A stretch of 31,948 nucleotides of DNA, taken from positions 1-31,948 of the forward strand of contig CAKQNH010000002.1 of NCBI GenBank assembly GCA_934255105.1, written 5' to 3'. Within the stretch, counting starts at the first letter, position 1; each line of letters opens with the position of its first letter. The translations under genes and the position numbers were made by a program. Below the pieces are notes generated by a model that was not told the origin of the DNA, searched no databases, and worked only from the letters and a program-made list of their open reading frames with translations. Origin of the DNA: an uncultured Pirellulaceae bacterium. GTDB taxonomy: Bacteria; Planctomycetota; Planctomycetia; Pirellulales; Pirellulaceae. Shown here piece after piece: positions 31,927-31,948 of the stretch.

Positions 31927-31948
31927 AAGCTTCCTGCTTGAGGATTTC

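Overview
The window looks like chromosome of a planctomycete of the Rhodopirellula/Pirellula type. This is inferred from gene content: a large Ser/Thr kinase, secreted beta-propeller proteins, ECF sigma factors, an FHA-ABC transporter, and a DUF2924/serine-recombinase cassette. There is no 16S rRNA or universal marker gene to confirm it. I found no tRNA, rRNA or CRISPR array.

Left part (1-7670) is accessory, phage- or integrative-element-like DNA. A leftward block holds an ECF-like sigma factor, a 79-residue protein and the first codons of a Sak4-like P-loop ATPase cut by the window edge. A rightward block holds an unknown protein, a self-cleaving LexA, an unknown 397-residue protein, a zinc-ribbon/HTH protein, a 62-residue protein, a DUF2924 protein, a large serine recombinase and a small HTH protein. 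The last three are tightly packed or overlap by ATGA. LexA could tie the element to DNA damage, but its operator is not proven.

The next block (7845-15532, leftward) is a signalling/envelope operon: possibly a 37-residue membrane peptide, then a secreted propeller with an inserted PDZ domain and a Tudor-like tail, a secreted WD40 protein, and a 1144-residue transmembrane Ser/Thr kinase. An ISKra4-family insertion sequence (15617-17226) with clear inverted repeats and an 8-bp target duplication separates it from a secreted beta-helix protein (17360-19219).

The right half (19223-30191) carries the most interesting locus, a leftward run of nine genes. In transcription order these are three single-membrane-segment proteins of unknown family, a membrane-anchored ClpB-like AAA protein that has lost most ATPase residues, an intact soluble ClpB-like AAA protein, a VirD4/TraD-like membrane ATPase, a 37-residue membrane peptide, a PD-(D/E)XK nuclease-like protein with an acidic tail, and an unknown protein with a disordered tail. 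A double-FHA ABC transporter is divergently transcribed from the same intergenic region. No relaxase, VirB4 or pilus genes are visible, so this is not an ordinary conjugation locus. An ECF sigma factor (30195-30806) converges on the transporter, and a decayed IS256-family transposase ends the window.
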